Assembly: GCF_902141845.1 (NCBI RefSeq) | Contig: NZ_CABFPH010000021.1 | Location: forward strand, 1 to 64,000 | Reading direction: 5' to 3' | From: Methylobacterium symbioticum | GTDB lineage: Bacteria > Pseudomonadota > Alphaproteobacteria > Rhizobiales > Beijerinckiaceae | DNA length: 64,000 nucleotides | Part shown: piece by piece, positions 11,448-19,590 of the stretch | Layout: every line of letters begins with the position of its first letter | Position numbering within the stretch: the stretch's first letter is position 1 | Made by a program: the position numbers and the translations under genes | The notes under the pieces: model-generated | Databases searched by the model: none | Told to the model about the DNA's origin: nothing | What the model saw: the letters and a program-made list of their open reading frames with translations, nothing else

Positions 11448-12328
11448 GCCTGGAGCTGCGCGATGGCCTCGGCGAGCGCGAGCACCCGCCGGGCCTCCTC
11501 GGCATGCAGGCGCTCGACCATCCGGCCCCGGAAGGGGATGGCGCCGCGCCCGCGATTCTCCGGCTCGGAGAAGGCGGCGATCAGGGCCTCCGCCTCGGCG
11601 ACCTCCGCGGGCGCCGGGCCGAAGGCGGCGTTGGCGGGCGCGATCTGGCTCGGATGGATCAGCATCTTGCCGTCGAAGCCGCAATCGCGGCCCTGCGCGC
11701 ACTCGGCCGCGAACCCGTCCGCATCCGTGAAGGCGTTGTAGATGCCGTCGATCACGTCGATCTCGTAGGCCCGGGCCGCGGCGACCGCGCTCATCAGCCA
11801 GGGCATCAGCGCCGCCCGGCCCGGCACGGGCCGCAGGCGGCCCGCCTTCAGGAGGTCGTTCGGGCCGACCACGAGACAGGCGAGGCGCACGTCCACGTCG
11901 CGGGCCGCGCTCGCGATGTCGGCGAGGTTCAGGATGGCGACCGGGCTCTCGATCATCGCCCAGATCCGGGTCTGGGGGAGCGCCTTCAGCCGGCGCAGGC
12001 GCGAGCCCACCGCCACGAGCGCCTCGGCCCCGGTCACCTTCGGCACCAGGATCGCGTCGGGACCGGCGGGGGCGAGCGCGGCGAGGTCGTCCTCGCCGTG
12101 ATCGCCGTCGAGGGGATTGATGCGCACCACCACCTCGCGCCGGCCGAAGCCCCTGGCGGCGACCGCAGCGGCGACCGAGGCGCGGGCCTCCGCCTTCGCC
12201 TCCGGCGCCACCGCGTCCTCGAGGTCGATCATCACCACGTCGCAGGGCAGGCCGCGCGCCTTCTCGAGGGCGCGGGCGTTCGAGCCCGGCATGGAGAGCA
12301 CGCTGCGGCGCGGGCGGATCTCGGTCAT
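11444..12328 (-). CDS. CitE/HpcH family CoA-ester lyase or malyl-CoA thioesterase
   Basis: 294 residues of the CitE-like TIM-barrel family. Members cleave or hydrolyse citryl-, malyl- or methylmalyl-CoA. Diagnostic stretches are RRSVLSMPGSNARALEKAR, DVVMIDLEDAV, EVVVRINPLDG, ILVPKVTGAEA, WAMIESPVAILNLADIA and GKMLIHPSQIAPAN. Relatives in methylotrophs include the (3S)-malyl-CoA thioesterase Mcl2, a plausible but unproven identity since the mutase upstream belongs to the same carbon network. ATG 12328 has GGGGAGAGGG as ribosome binding site. The gene overlaps dut by 4 nt. Confidence 0.85.
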   Translation of the reverse strand: MTEIRPRRSVLSMPGSNARALEKARGLPCDVVMIDLEDAVAPEAKAEARASVAAAVAARGFGRREVVVRINPLDGDHGEDDLAALAPAGPDAILVPKVTGAEALVAVGSRLRRLKALPQTRIWAMIESPVAILNLADIASAARDVDVRLACLVVGPNDLLKAGRLRPVPGRAALMPWLMSAVAAARAYEIDVIDGIYNAFTDADGFAAECAQGRDCGFDGKMLIHPSQIAPANAAFGPAPAEVAEAEALIAAFSEPENRGRGAIPFRGRMVERLHAEEARRVLALAEAIAQLQA

Positions 12329-12478
12329 GGCACCCTCTCCCCAGATCCTTGGACCGATCGGCCGATACAGGCAGCGATGAGCGGAGACAAGGCGGGCCGG
12401 CGGCCCCAAATTCTCCTTGTCCCGGCGCAAACCCGAATTCACGGGAGGCCGCCGCAAAATCCTGCTAACCCGGTGACC

Positions 12479-12988
12479 ATGACCGATTCCGCGCTTCCCA
12501 TCCGGCACATCGCCCGCGCACTCGTCTTCGATCCGCAGGACCGCCTCCTGCTGATCCGCTACGAGTCGGTCCACGCCAGGGGGCCGGACGGACGCCCCAA
12601 GACCTTCTGGTTCATGCCCGGCGGCGGGCTGGAGCCCGGCGAGGATCATGTCGAGGCCTGCCGCCGCGAGTTGCGGGAGGAGATCGGCCGCGAGACCGAG
12701 ATCGGTCCGCAGATCGCCGCCTGCGACGGTCCCTTCCACCTGTTCAAGCAGTCGCGCGACGCGCGCGAGCGCTATTTCCTGGTGCGCCTGCCCGACGACC
12801 AGGTCGATACCAGCCTGCTCGCCGAGACCGAGGATAATCCCGTGCTCGGCACCCATTGGTGGCCCATCAACGAATTGTGCACGACCGAGGAACACATCGA
12901 GCCGGCAGGACTTGGCGAGCTGGCGCGGGCGGTGGTCGAGGACAGCGTTCCCACCGAGCCCGTCCGCCTGACCTGGCGCGACGCCTGA
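12479..12988 (+). CDS. Nudix hydrolase
   Basis: 169 residues. The Nudix box is complete: GGLEPGEDHVEACRRELREE followed by IG, fitting Gx5Ex7REUxEExGU, and it coordinates the metals for pyrophosphate cleavage of a nucleoside-diphosphate-linked substrate. The substrate is not evident. An N-terminal strand (PIRHIARALVFDPQDRLLLIRYE) is typical. ATG 12479 is taken as start, with an in-frame GTG two codons earlier as the alternative. The gene is divergent from the CoA lyase and followed 46 nt later by carbonic anhydrase. Confidence 0.88.
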   Translation: MTDSALPIRHIARALVFDPQDRLLLIRYESVHARGPDGRPKTFWFMPGGGLEPGEDHVEACRRELREEIGRETEIGPQIAACDGPFHLFKQSRDARERYFLVRLPDDQVDTSLLAETEDNPVLGTHWWPINELCTTEEHIEPAGLGELARAVVEDSVPTEPVRLTWRDA

Positions 12989-13034
12989 ACCGTCCGCCAC
13001 CGAACGCCGTCCGCCAGACGCCGCAGGAGACCGC

Positions 13035-13700
13035 ATGTTCCCACAGACCCTGACCGATGGTTACCGTGCCTTCCTCTCGGACCGGTTCCCGCAGGAGAGC
13101 CGCCGCTTCAAGCAGCTCGCCACCAGCCAGAGCCCGGAGGTGCTGGTGATCGGCTGCTGCGACAGCCGCGTCGCGCCCGAGGCGATCTTCGATGCGGGAC
13201 CCGGCGAACTCTTCGTGATCCGCAACGTCGCCAACATCGTGCCCGTCTACGAGACGGGCGGCGACTATCACGGCACCTCGGCGGCGATCGAATTCGCCGT
13301 GCAGTCGCTGGAGGTGAAGCACATCGTGGTGCTCGGCCACGCCACCTGCGGCGGCATCAAGGCCTATGCCAACAAGGCCAAGCCGCTCTCGCCGGGCAAC
13401 TTCATCGGTAAGTGGGTGTCCCTCGTCGCCCCCGCCGAGGCCAAGGCCGGCGATTCCTCGGCCGAGGATTATCTCACGCGCCTGGAACACGCGATGGTGA
13501 GCCAGAGCATCGAGAACCTCCTGACCTTCCCCTTCATCAAGGAGCGGGTCGAGAGCGGCACGCTCCAGCTCCACGGCGCCCATTTCGGCGTCGCGAGCGG
13601 CCAGTTGCTGGTGCGCGACCCGCAGACCGGCGACTTCGTCCCCGCCGTCGACCAGGAGGGCGGCCCGATCCGTCCCTCCGCCACCATCACGTGCGCCTGA
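13035..13700 (+). CDS. Beta-class carbonic anhydrase
   Basis: 221 residues. It hydrates CO2 to bicarbonate, needed by carboxylases such as those of the ethylmalonyl-CoA and glyoxylate routes. Zinc ligands are Cys41 and Asp43 in CCDSR, His102 and Cys105 in GHATCGG; Arg45 forms the Asp-Arg dyad. The segment RNVANIVPVYE is typical of the bacterial Can/CynT clade. AGGAGA lies 6 nt before ATG 13035. No cyanase gene is nearby, so a role in general bicarbonate supply is more likely than in cyanate metabolism. Confidence 0.93.
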   Translation: MFPQTLTDGYRAFLSDRFPQESRRFKQLATSQSPEVLVIGCCDSRVAPEAIFDAGPGELFVIRNVANIVPVYETGGDYHGTSAAIEFAVQSLEVKHIVVLGHATCGGIKAYANKAKPLSPGNFIGKWVSLVAPAEAKAGDSSAEDYLTRLEHAMVSQSIENLLTFPFIKERVESGTLQLHGAHFGVASGQLLVRDPQTGDFVPAVDQEGGPIRPSATITCA

Positions 13701-13715
13701 GCCGGACATGCGAAA

Positions 13716-13778
13716 GGCGGCGAGCCCTTCGGCTCGCCGCCCCAATCGATCGCGTGAGCCCCCGGCCGGAGCCGGGGG
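13716..13778. terminator. Two hairpins between convergent genes
   Basis: GGCGGCGAGCC-cttc-GGCTCGCCGCC (13716-13741, 11-bp stem) and GCCCCCGGC-cgga-GCCGGGGGC (13758-13778) fill the gap between carbonic anhydrase and the DUF4142 gene. No T-tract is present, but the stems are symmetrical and could stop transcription from both sides. Confidence 0.6.
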
Positions 13779-13786
13779 CCGCATCC

Positions 13787-14485
13787 TCACATGCTGCGGG
13801 CGCCGGGCAGGCGCTGCGCCTGCTCGTAATGCATCTGGTAGACCGGCAGCGCCTGCTGCGCGTAGGTGCGCAGCGCCGGGTTCGGGCCGGTCTGGGCATA
13901 GGCCTGGGTCATGCCGATCGCCATCTGATGCGCCTTGAGCTGCTGGCTCACGTAGAGGCGGTCGAACTGCGCGCCGGCCGGAGCCGCCGACAGCTCGGCG
14001 AGCATGGCCTGCTGCTCGGGGTTCGGCTCCACGACGGTCCCGGCGGTGGCATCCACGTCGCCGCGGCCGATCCGGCTACCGGCGGCGGCACCGCGCGCCG
14101 CGCCAGCGCCAGCTCCCTCGACGGCGCCGACCGGGCCGCCGCTCAGCGTACCGCCGACGATGCCAGCGGCCGCGCCCGTGGCCGCCCCGACGGCGCCGCC
14201 CGCCACCGCAATCGGCGCGCCGATCAGGTCAGCCGGGCCGCCCATGGCCATCGGGCCGTCACTGCCGACGAGGGCGGCATTGGCCGCGCGATGGTCGCGG
14301 ATCGCTTCGCGGGCAAAGGTCCGGATCTTGGGGTTGCGCGACTTCGACAGGGCGATCTGGCTCGACTGGATCTCGAAGGCATTGGCCTGCAGGGCCTGCA
14401 GCCGGTAATCCATCATGCCCTGTGCCATGGCGGGCGTGGACACCGCGACCATGAGCGCGGACACGGCAGCGTATTTCTTGAACAT
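13787..14485 (-). CDS. DUF4142 domain exported protein with a Gly/Ala-rich insert
   Basis: 232 residues with a signal peptide (MFKKYAAVSALMVAVSTPAM). DUF4142 is a ferritin-like four-helix region of unknown function, common in stress-induced periplasmic proteins. Here its first part (LQALQANAFEIQSSQIALSK, IRTFAREAIRDHRAAN) and its second part (FDRLYVSQQLKAHQMAIGM, NPALRTYAQQALPVYQMHY) are separated by about 60 residues rich in G and A (AVGAATGAAAGIVGG), resembling a glycine zipper that could insert into or associate with a membrane. A consensus EcfG promoter lies 100 nt upstream, pointing to the general stress response. Confidence 0.85.
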   Translation of the reverse strand: MFKKYAAVSALMVAVSTPAMAQGMMDYRLQALQANAFEIQSSQIALSKSRNPKIRTFAREAIRDHRAANAALVGSDGPMAMGGPADLIGAPIAVAGGAVGAATGAAAGIVGGTLSGGPVGAVEGAGAGAARGAAAGSRIGRGDVDATAGTVVEPNPEQQAMLAELSAAPAGAQFDRLYVSQQLKAHQMAIGMTQAYAQTGPNPALRTYAQQALPVYQMHYEQAQRLPGARSM

Positions 14486-14584
14486 TCCGTACCTCAAATG
14501 AAGATGTGCAGCGCTGTTGGCTGCTCGGCGCAAGCGCCAGAGCGGCTGGAACCGGCCGGAATTCCGGTCTCGCTTCACGCCGTA

Positions 14585-14609
14585 AACGAGGGTTGCGGAT
14601 CTTGGTTCC
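14585..14609 (-). promoter_or_regulatory. EcfG-type stress promoter (GGAAC-N16-CGTT)
   Basis: On the minus strand GGAAC (14605-14609) is followed after exactly 16 nt by CGTT (14585-14588). This is the consensus of the alphaproteobacterial general-stress sigma factor EcfG. It points at the DUF4142 gene, whose ATG is 100 nt downstream. Confidence 0.72.
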
Positions 14610-14627
14610 TGGGAATCTGAACAGGCT

Positions 14628-15776
14628 GTGGGCTTTTCTCGGACCAATACTGCCACGCTTCGGCCCGCCGCGCGGCAGGACGCTTCTCTGAGGCTCAACC
14701 TCCTCCAAGTCCTGAGAGCGGTCGCCGCCCTCATGGTTGTCGTCCATCACCTGCGGCACGAGCTTGGCGCGCTGGCCCTGGGCGGCACGGGGGCGGCCCC
14801 GTTGCCCTGGTGGGCCGGCGTCGACGTTTTCTTCGTGATCTCCGGCTTCATCATGGTCCACGCGACCGGGCCGGATTACGACCGCCCTGGCGGCCGCGCC
14901 CGCTTCCTCGCCCATCGCATCGCCCGGGTGGTGCCGCTCTACTGGCTCGTCACGCTGCTCTTCCTCGGAGTGGCGCTCGCCGCGCCGCGGGCGCTCGGCG
15001 ATGCCGGGGCCGCCACGAACCCCGCCTATGTGGCAGCCTCCTTCCTGTTCTGGCCGGCGGCGCGGGCCGACGGGAGCGTGCTGCCGCTCTACGGTCTCGG
15101 CTGGACGCTCAACTACGAGATGTTCTTCTACGCCGTCTTCGCGTTCGGCCTTGGCGCCGGCCGTGCCTGGACGGTGGCATTCACGGCCGCCCTCTTCGCC
15201 GTGCTGGTCACGGCGGGCGCCGCGCTCCGCCCGCTGCCGACGCCACTGGCCTTCTGGTCGGACCCGATCGTGACGGAGTTCCTGTTCGGCGCCACGCTTG
15301 GGCTCGTCCATGGCGGCGGCATCCGCCTCGCCGCAGCGCCGCGCCTCGCCCTGGCGCTTGCCGGCACCGCCGGCCTCGCCGTCTTCGGGACGGGCGAGCC
15401 CTCCGGCTTCGCCCGCCCGCTCCTGGCGGGCCTGCCGGCCGCAATGCTGGTGGCAGCCGCTACTCTCGGCCGCAGCGGCGGGACGCCCTCCATGCATCGC
15501 CTGGTTCGCCCCCTGATTTCTCCTCTGGTCCGCCTGGGAGACGCCTCCTACGCCCTCTATCTGGTCCATCCCTTCGCCCTGCGCGCCATGCGCGAGGCCG
15601 TCGCGCGGCTCGGAGGAGCGCCGACGCTGGGCGCGCTCGGCGTCGGCACCCTGATGCTTGCCGGCAGCGTCGCCGCAGCGCTCCTGACCTACCGCCTGGT
15701 CGAGCGGCCGCTCACCCGCCGCCTGCGGCGCCTGCTCGACCGCGGCGGAGCGGCCGGACACGCGAAAACCGTGTGA
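14628..15776 (+). CDS. Acyltransferase family 3 membrane protein
   Basis: 382 residues with about ten hydrophobic segments. Acyltransferase-3 proteins add acetyl or other acyl groups to surface or secreted polysaccharides and antibiotics. The family marks are present: LLQVLRAVAALMVVVHH with the conserved histidine, WWAGVDVFFVISGFIMV, and RVVPLYWLVTLLFL. The protein ends with a short basic tail. The start is GTG 14628 (first residues GFSRTNTATLR after Met), as no ATG precedes the first segment. The gene is divergent from the DUF4142 gene. The acceptor glycan is unknown. Confidence 0.85.
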   Translation: MGFSRTNTATLRPAARQDASLRLNLLQVLRAVAALMVVVHHLRHELGALALGGTGAAPLPWWAGVDVFFVISGFIMVHATGPDYDRPGGRARFLAHRIARVVPLYWLVTLLFLGVALAAPRALGDAGAATNPAYVAASFLFWPAARADGSVLPLYGLGWTLNYEMFFYAVFAFGLGAGRAWTVAFTAALFAVLVTAGAALRPLPTPLAFWSDPIVTEFLFGATLGLVHGGGIRLAAAPRLALALAGTAGLAVFGTGEPSGFARPLLAGLPAAMLVAAATLGRSGGTPSMHRLVRPLISPLVRLGDASYALYLVHPFALRAMREAVARLGGAPTLGALGVGTLMLAGSVAAALLTYRLVERPLTRRLRRLLDRGGAAGHAKTV

Positions 15777-15880
15777 GCCATCCGCCGCAGGCGATTTCCC
15801 GGCGGCGCGGCGCGCATTAGCCTCCCCGCCGAAGACCCGGCATGCGGCCCTCGGCCCATGCCCCCAGAGAGGATCCGGCG

Positions 15881-16744
15881 ATGAAGACCCTGCTCGTTCC
15901 CGTGACGCTGCACGACGCGCTGCCCTCCGTCTTCGAGACGACGCGCCTCGTGGCGCAGCGCTTCGGCAGCCTGATCGAGGGCGTGTCCCTGCGGCCCGCC
16001 CTAGCCGAATACGTGCCCGTCGACATGGTCGGCGGCATGACCTGGCTGCGCGACGAGGAGGCCGACCGGGCCGAGGCCGAGGAGGCAGGTGGCCGCTTCA
16101 TCGCCTTCATGGACGGGGCCGGCATTCCGCGCCACGCCCGCGATGGCCTGTGCATGCCGGAGAAGGTTCCAGATGCCGGTCCGCGCTACCGCTGGCGCCA
16201 GGACGTCCCGGCGGGCGACAGCTTCCTCGGGCAATATGCCCGCCTGTTCTCGGCGACCGTCGTCGGGCGGCCCGGCTCTACGGACGGCGCCCCCAGCATG
16301 GCGACCTTCGAGACCGCGCTCTTCGAGGGCGGGCGTCCGATCCTGCTCGCGCCCCCGACCGTCCCGACCGGCCTGGGGGATGCGATCGTGATCGCCTGGA
16401 ACGGCTCCACCGAAACCGCGCGGGCGGTGGCCTTCGCGATGCCCTTCCTGCGTTCGGCCAAACGCACCCTGGTTCTGAGCGTCGAGGGCGGCACCGTGCC
16501 GGGCCCGAGCGCCGAGGACCTCGCCCGGGCCCTGGCTTGCGAGGGGATCGCTGCGGAGTTCAAGGCGATGCCGGCCGGGCGCCGCACGCCCGGCGAGACC
16601 TACCTCACCGAGGCGAAGGAGTTCGGCTGCGATCTCCTGATCAAGGGCGCCTATACCCAGAGCCGCCTGCGCCAGATGATCTTCGGCGGCCCGACGAGTC
16701 ATCTCCTGACCCATGCCGACCTGCCGGTCCTGATGGCGCACTGA
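15881..16744 (+). CDS. Universal stress protein (UspA family)
   Basis: 287 residues, double the single-domain length, so it probably holds two Usp domains with a degenerate N-terminal one. The N-terminus MKTLLVPVTLHDALPSVFE is the family's first strand. The C-terminal half has DAIVIAWNGSTETARAVAFA, FGCDLLIKGAYTQSRLRQMI and IFGGPTSHLLTHADLPVLM; the conserved C-terminal G-2x-G-9x-G region is partly kept in GGPTSHLL. ATG 15881 is preceded by AGAGAGGATC. Usp proteins bind ATP or mediate stress survival; the exact role is open. Confidence 0.88.
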   Translation: MKTLLVPVTLHDALPSVFETTRLVAQRFGSLIEGVSLRPALAEYVPVDMVGGMTWLRDEEADRAEAEEAGGRFIAFMDGAGIPRHARDGLCMPEKVPDAGPRYRWRQDVPAGDSFLGQYARLFSATVVGRPGSTDGAPSMATFETALFEGGRPILLAPPTVPTGLGDAIVIAWNGSTETARAVAFAMPFLRSAKRTLVLSVEGGTVPGPSAEDLARALACEGIAAEFKAMPAGRRTPGETYLTEAKEFGCDLLIKGAYTQSRLRQMIFGGPTSHLLTHADLPVLMAH

Positions 16745-16766
16745 CCGGCCGCGGCACAGCGGCGCA

Positions 16767-16791
16767 GGAACCTCGGCCGTCCGGTGACGTT
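16767..16791 (+). promoter_or_regulatory. EcfG-type stress promoter (GGAAC-N16-CGTT)
   Basis: GGAAC at 16767-16771 and CGTT at 16788-16791 with a 16-nt spacer match the EcfG consensus exactly. The next gene on this strand starts at 16932, leaving a ~135-nt leader that consists largely of a dispersed repeat. Confidence 0.68.
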
Positions 16792-16829
16792 GCGGCAGCG
16801 CCAATCCAGGACTCGCTAGAGCCGCGCTT

Positions 16830-16918
16830 GATCGCGTTGCGACGGGACACGGCTCGAAGCCCTTGTTGTGACGCGCTCTCTTACGCCGAACCGGCATCCA
16901 CTTCGGAGGAGAGCGCTC
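16830..16918 (-). repeat. 89-nt dispersed repeat (family 2), copy A
   Basis: Read on the minus strand it runs from GAGCGCTC through GTGGATGCCGGTTCGG and AGAGAGCGCGT to AACGCGATC. A same-length copy is on the plus strand at 35878-35966, with these four words conserved and most other bases matching. GAGCGCTC at the end is itself palindromic. It fills the leader of the gene at 16932. Confidence 0.78.
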
Positions 16919-16931
16919 TAGGAGTTCGAAC

Positions 16932-17540
16932 GTGTTCAGAACCGCGATCGGAACCGCCCTGGCCGCCCTTGCAGCGGCCCTCGCCCTCTCCGGCTCGGCC
17001 GGCGCCGTCAACGGGCTCAGCCGGATACGCGGAACGGTGGAGATGCGCACAGACGACACCCTGGTGGTGCGCCGCTACGATGGCGGAACGGTCACGGCCT
17101 ACATGAACCCGAAGACCCGGCTCCTCATCGCCAGCCCGAGCCGGGTGCGCGACATCAAGCCGGAGAGCTACATCAGCGTGATCTCCGAGCCGCAGGGCGA
17201 GGGGCGGGCGGTGCGGGAGATCGCGCTCTACTCGCCCTCCGAGCGCGGCTTCGAGGCGGGCAGCCAGCCCTGGGACACGGGCCCCGGTGCCACGCTGACG
17301 GGCGGCTGGATCGCCGACCGGACCGGGACCGATCCGGTCCATGTCCGCCTGCGCCACGGCGACGAGACGCCGAGCTTCACGCTGCCGCGCGGCACGCCGA
17401 CGACGCAGATCGGGCCGGGTGAGAGGGCGCTGCTGGTGCCGGGCGCCAACGTCGTGATCTTCGCCCGCACGGACGGACAGGGCCTCCTCAACGCCGACAC
17501 CATCGCGGTCGGGCGCCTCGGCGTGCGGCCGGCGCTCTGA
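16932..17540 (+). CDS. Exported protein of unknown function
   Basis: 202 residues. I do not recognise a named family. A signal peptide (MFRTAIGTALAALAAALALS, cleavage likely after SAGA) precedes a beta-rich region that begins SRIRGTVEMRTDDTLVVRR and continues KTRLLIASPSRVRDIKPESY, reminiscent of small OB-fold periplasmic domains such as DUF5666. A related second half (GERALLVPGANVVIFARTDG) suggests two similar modules. The start is GTG 16932 with GGAG 8 nt upstream. A candidate EcfG promoter upstream suggests stress induction. Confidence 0.7.
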   Translation: MFRTAIGTALAALAAALALSGSAGAVNGLSRIRGTVEMRTDDTLVVRRYDGGTVTAYMNPKTRLLIASPSRVRDIKPESYISVISEPQGEGRAVREIALYSPSERGFEAGSQPWDTGPGATLTGGWIADRTGTDPVHVRLRHGDETPSFTLPRGTPTTQIGPGERALLVPGANVVIFARTDGQGLLNADTIAVGRLGVRPAL

Positions 17541-17581
17541 TGCCCGGCGACGGAAGCGCGGCCGCGCGCTAGATTGGCCGC

Positions 17582-17998
17582 ATGACCGACGCCTTCGCCC
17601 TCGACCCACGCCTCGCCGCCGACACGGTGGTGGTCGGCGACCTGCCCCTCGCGCAGGTCCTGCTGATGGACGACGCCCGTTATCCCTGGCTCATCCTCGT
17701 GCCGCGACGCCCCGCCGTCAGCGAGCTCACCGACCTCTCGGCGGAGGATGGCGCGACTTTCTCCCAGGAGATCCGGCTCGCCGTCGGCGTGATGCAGGCT
17801 CTGGCCAAGCCCGACAAGGTGAACGTCGCGGCGCTCGGCAATGTGGTCGCCCAGCTCCACGTCCACGTGGTCGGGCGCTTCCGCTCGGATCCGGCCTGGC
17901 CCGGCCCGGTCTGGGGTCAGGGCGAGGCACGCCCCTATCCGCCCCATGCCCGCGCGCAGCTCGTCGAGCGCGCCGCCGCCCTGTTCGCCGCCGCCTGA
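17582..17998 (+). CDS. HIT family protein (nucleotide hydrolase/transferase)
   Basis: 138 residues. HIT proteins cleave nucleoside phosphoramidates, dinucleoside polyphosphates or other alpha-phosphate bonds. The signature HxHxHxx reads QLHVHVV: the first histidine is replaced by Gln, while the central nucleophilic His and the third are kept, as in a common bacterial subgroup that continues GRFRSDPAWPGPVWG. The N-terminal YPWLILVPRRP is typical. It is followed after 4 nt by nudC and probably cotranscribed with it. Confidence 0.87.
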   Translation: MTDAFALDPRLAADTVVVGDLPLAQVLLMDDARYPWLILVPRRPAVSELTDLSAEDGATFSQEIRLAVGVMQALAKPDKVNVAALGNVVAQLHVHVVGRFRSDPAWPGPVWGQGEARPYPPHARAQLVERAAALFAAA

Positions 17999-18002
17999 GC
18001 CG

Positions 18003-18908
18003 ATGCCCGATCCCTCCGCCACCCTCGGCTTCGCGCAGAGCCGCCTGCTGCGCCACTCCTCCGAGCAGCCGGAAGCGGCAGTACCGGGACCGGATGCCCC
18101 GGGCGCGCGCCTCGTCCTCCTCGTCGGGGACCGCCCGGTTCTGCGGGGCGGCACCGCCCTGCACGAGGCGGGAGACGTCGCACCGGAAGGTGCCGCGATC
18201 CGCCAACGCATCTTCCTCGGCCATATCGACGAGCGTCCCGTCTTCGCGCTCGCCCTGCACCCGGATGCGGGCGGCCCCTACGAGGCGGAGCCCTTCACGA
18301 TCCTCGACCTCCGCTCCGTCGCCACCGAGGGGGCGGTCGAGCCGCACGAGCTCGGCCTCCTCGCCACCGCCAAGTCGATGCTCGACTGGCACGCGCGCCA
18401 CGGCTTCTGCGCCAATTGCGGGACGCCGACCGAGCCGAGGGCCGGCGGCTTCCGCCGCGAATGCCCGAACTGCCAGGCGCACCACTTCCCCCGCACGGAT
18501 CCGGTGGCGATCATGCTGGTCCGGCGGGGCGAGACCTGCCTGCTCGGGCGGGGACCGCACTTCAAGGAGGGGATGTATTCCTGCCTTGCCGGCTTCCTGG
18601 AGCCGGGCGAGACCATCGAGGCCGGGGTGGCCCGCGAGATCTACGAGGAGACCCGCATCCGCGTCGACGCGGTGCGCTACCTTGCCTCCCAGCCCTGGCC
18701 CTTCCCGTCCTCGCTGATGATCGGATGCATCGCAGAGGGCCTGGACGAGGCCATCGTGACGGACCCCACCGAACTCGCCGACGCCCGCTGGTTCGACCGC
18801 GAGGCGGTGATCCAGATGCTGGAGCATCGCCATCCGGAGGGCTTCTTCGCGCCGCCGCCGATGGCGATCGCCCACACCCTGATGCGGGCCTTCCTCGACG
18901 GCGCCTGA
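18003..18908 (+). CDS. nudC: NADH pyrophosphatase / mRNA decapping Nudix hydrolase
   Basis: 301 residues. It splits NADH to NMNH and AMP and can remove NAD caps from RNA 5' ends. A zinc ribbon with CxxC pairs (CANCGTPTEP and CPNCQAHHFPRTDP) precedes the Nudix box (AGFLEPGETIEAGVAREIYE then ETRI). The NudC-specific SQPWPFPSSLM motif C-terminal to the box distinguishes it from other Nudix enzymes. ATG 18003 begins 5 nt after the HIT stop. A GST gene follows 28 nt later. Confidence 0.95.
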   Translation: MPDPSATLGFAQSRLLRHSSEQPEAAVPGPDAPGARLVLLVGDRPVLRGGTALHEAGDVAPEGAAIRQRIFLGHIDERPVFALALHPDAGGPYEAEPFTILDLRSVATEGAVEPHELGLLATAKSMLDWHARHGFCANCGTPTEPRAGGFRRECPNCQAHHFPRTDPVAIMLVRRGETCLLGRGPHFKEGMYSCLAGFLEPGETIEAGVAREIYEETRIRVDAVRYLASQPWPFPSSLMIGCIAEGLDEAIVTDPTELADARWFDREAVIQMLEHRHPEGFFAPPPMAIAHTLMRAFLDGA

Positions 18909-18936
18909 GGGTGGGCGGCCAGCGGACGAGCAGACG

Positions 18937-19590
18937 ATGATCACCGTCCACCACCTGGAGAACAGCCGCTCGCAGCGGGTGCTCTGGCTCCTTGAGGAGC
19001 TTGGCCTCGACTACGAGATCCGCGCCTATGCCCGCGATCCGAGGACGCTGCTGGCTCCGCCGGAGCTGCGGGCGGTGCATCCGCTCGGCAAATCGCCGGT
19101 CATCACCGATGGCGGCCGGGTGGTCGCCGAATCGGGGGCGATCGTCAGCTATCTCACCGAGCGCTGCGGCGGCGCCCTCGTGCCGGCGGAGGAGGAGGCC
19201 CGCGCCCGCTACACCTACTGGCTGCACTATGCCGAGGGCTCTGCGATGCCGCCCCTCCTGCTGAAGCTCGTCTTCTCGCGGCTCGCTCCCGCGAGCCCGA
19301 CGCTCCTGCGCCCGCTGGTGCGCGCGGTGGCCGGCCGCGTCCTCGGCGGCTTCGTCGAGCCGGAGCTGCGCCGCCACGCTGCCTACTGGGAAGCGGAACT
19401 CGCGGATCGTCCCTGGTTCTGCGGCGCGGCGTTCTCGGCCGCCGACATCCAGATGAGCTTCCCGCTGGAGGCCTTCGCGGCGCGCGGCACCGGGGCTGGG
19501 CCTCGGGTCACCGATTGGCTCGCGCGGATCCATGCCCGCCCCGCCTATCAGCGGGCGCTGCAGCGGGGCGGTCTCTACGCCTACGCCTGA
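18937..19590 (+). CDS. Glutathione S-transferase
   Basis: 217 residues with a thioredoxin-fold N-terminal domain (MITVHHLENSRSQRVLWLLE, HPLGKSPVITDGG, VAESGAIVSYL, where ES binds the glutathione gamma-glutamyl group) and an all-helical C-terminal domain (FCGAAFSAADIQMSFPLE, the usual N-cap Asp motif). The active-site residue is probably Ser11 or the nearby Asn9, as in Ure2p/beta-like bacterial GSTs. Substrate unknown; detoxification or redox repair is likely. Confidence 0.9.
   Translation: MITVHHLENSRSQRVLWLLEELGLDYEIRAYARDPRTLLAPPELRAVHPLGKSPVITDGGRVVAESGAIVSYLTERCGGALVPAEEEARARYTYWLHYAEGSAMPPLLLKLVFSRLAPASPTLLRPLVRAVAGRVLGGFVEPELRRHAAYWEAELADRPWFCGAAFSAADIQMSFPLEAFAARGTGAGPRVTDWLARIHARPAYQRALQRGGLYAYA

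Noticed and set aside
16941..17540. Exported protein at 16932 as a carboxypeptidase regulatory or lipoprotein
   Set aside because: No lipobox cysteine and no peptidase motif; left as unknown.
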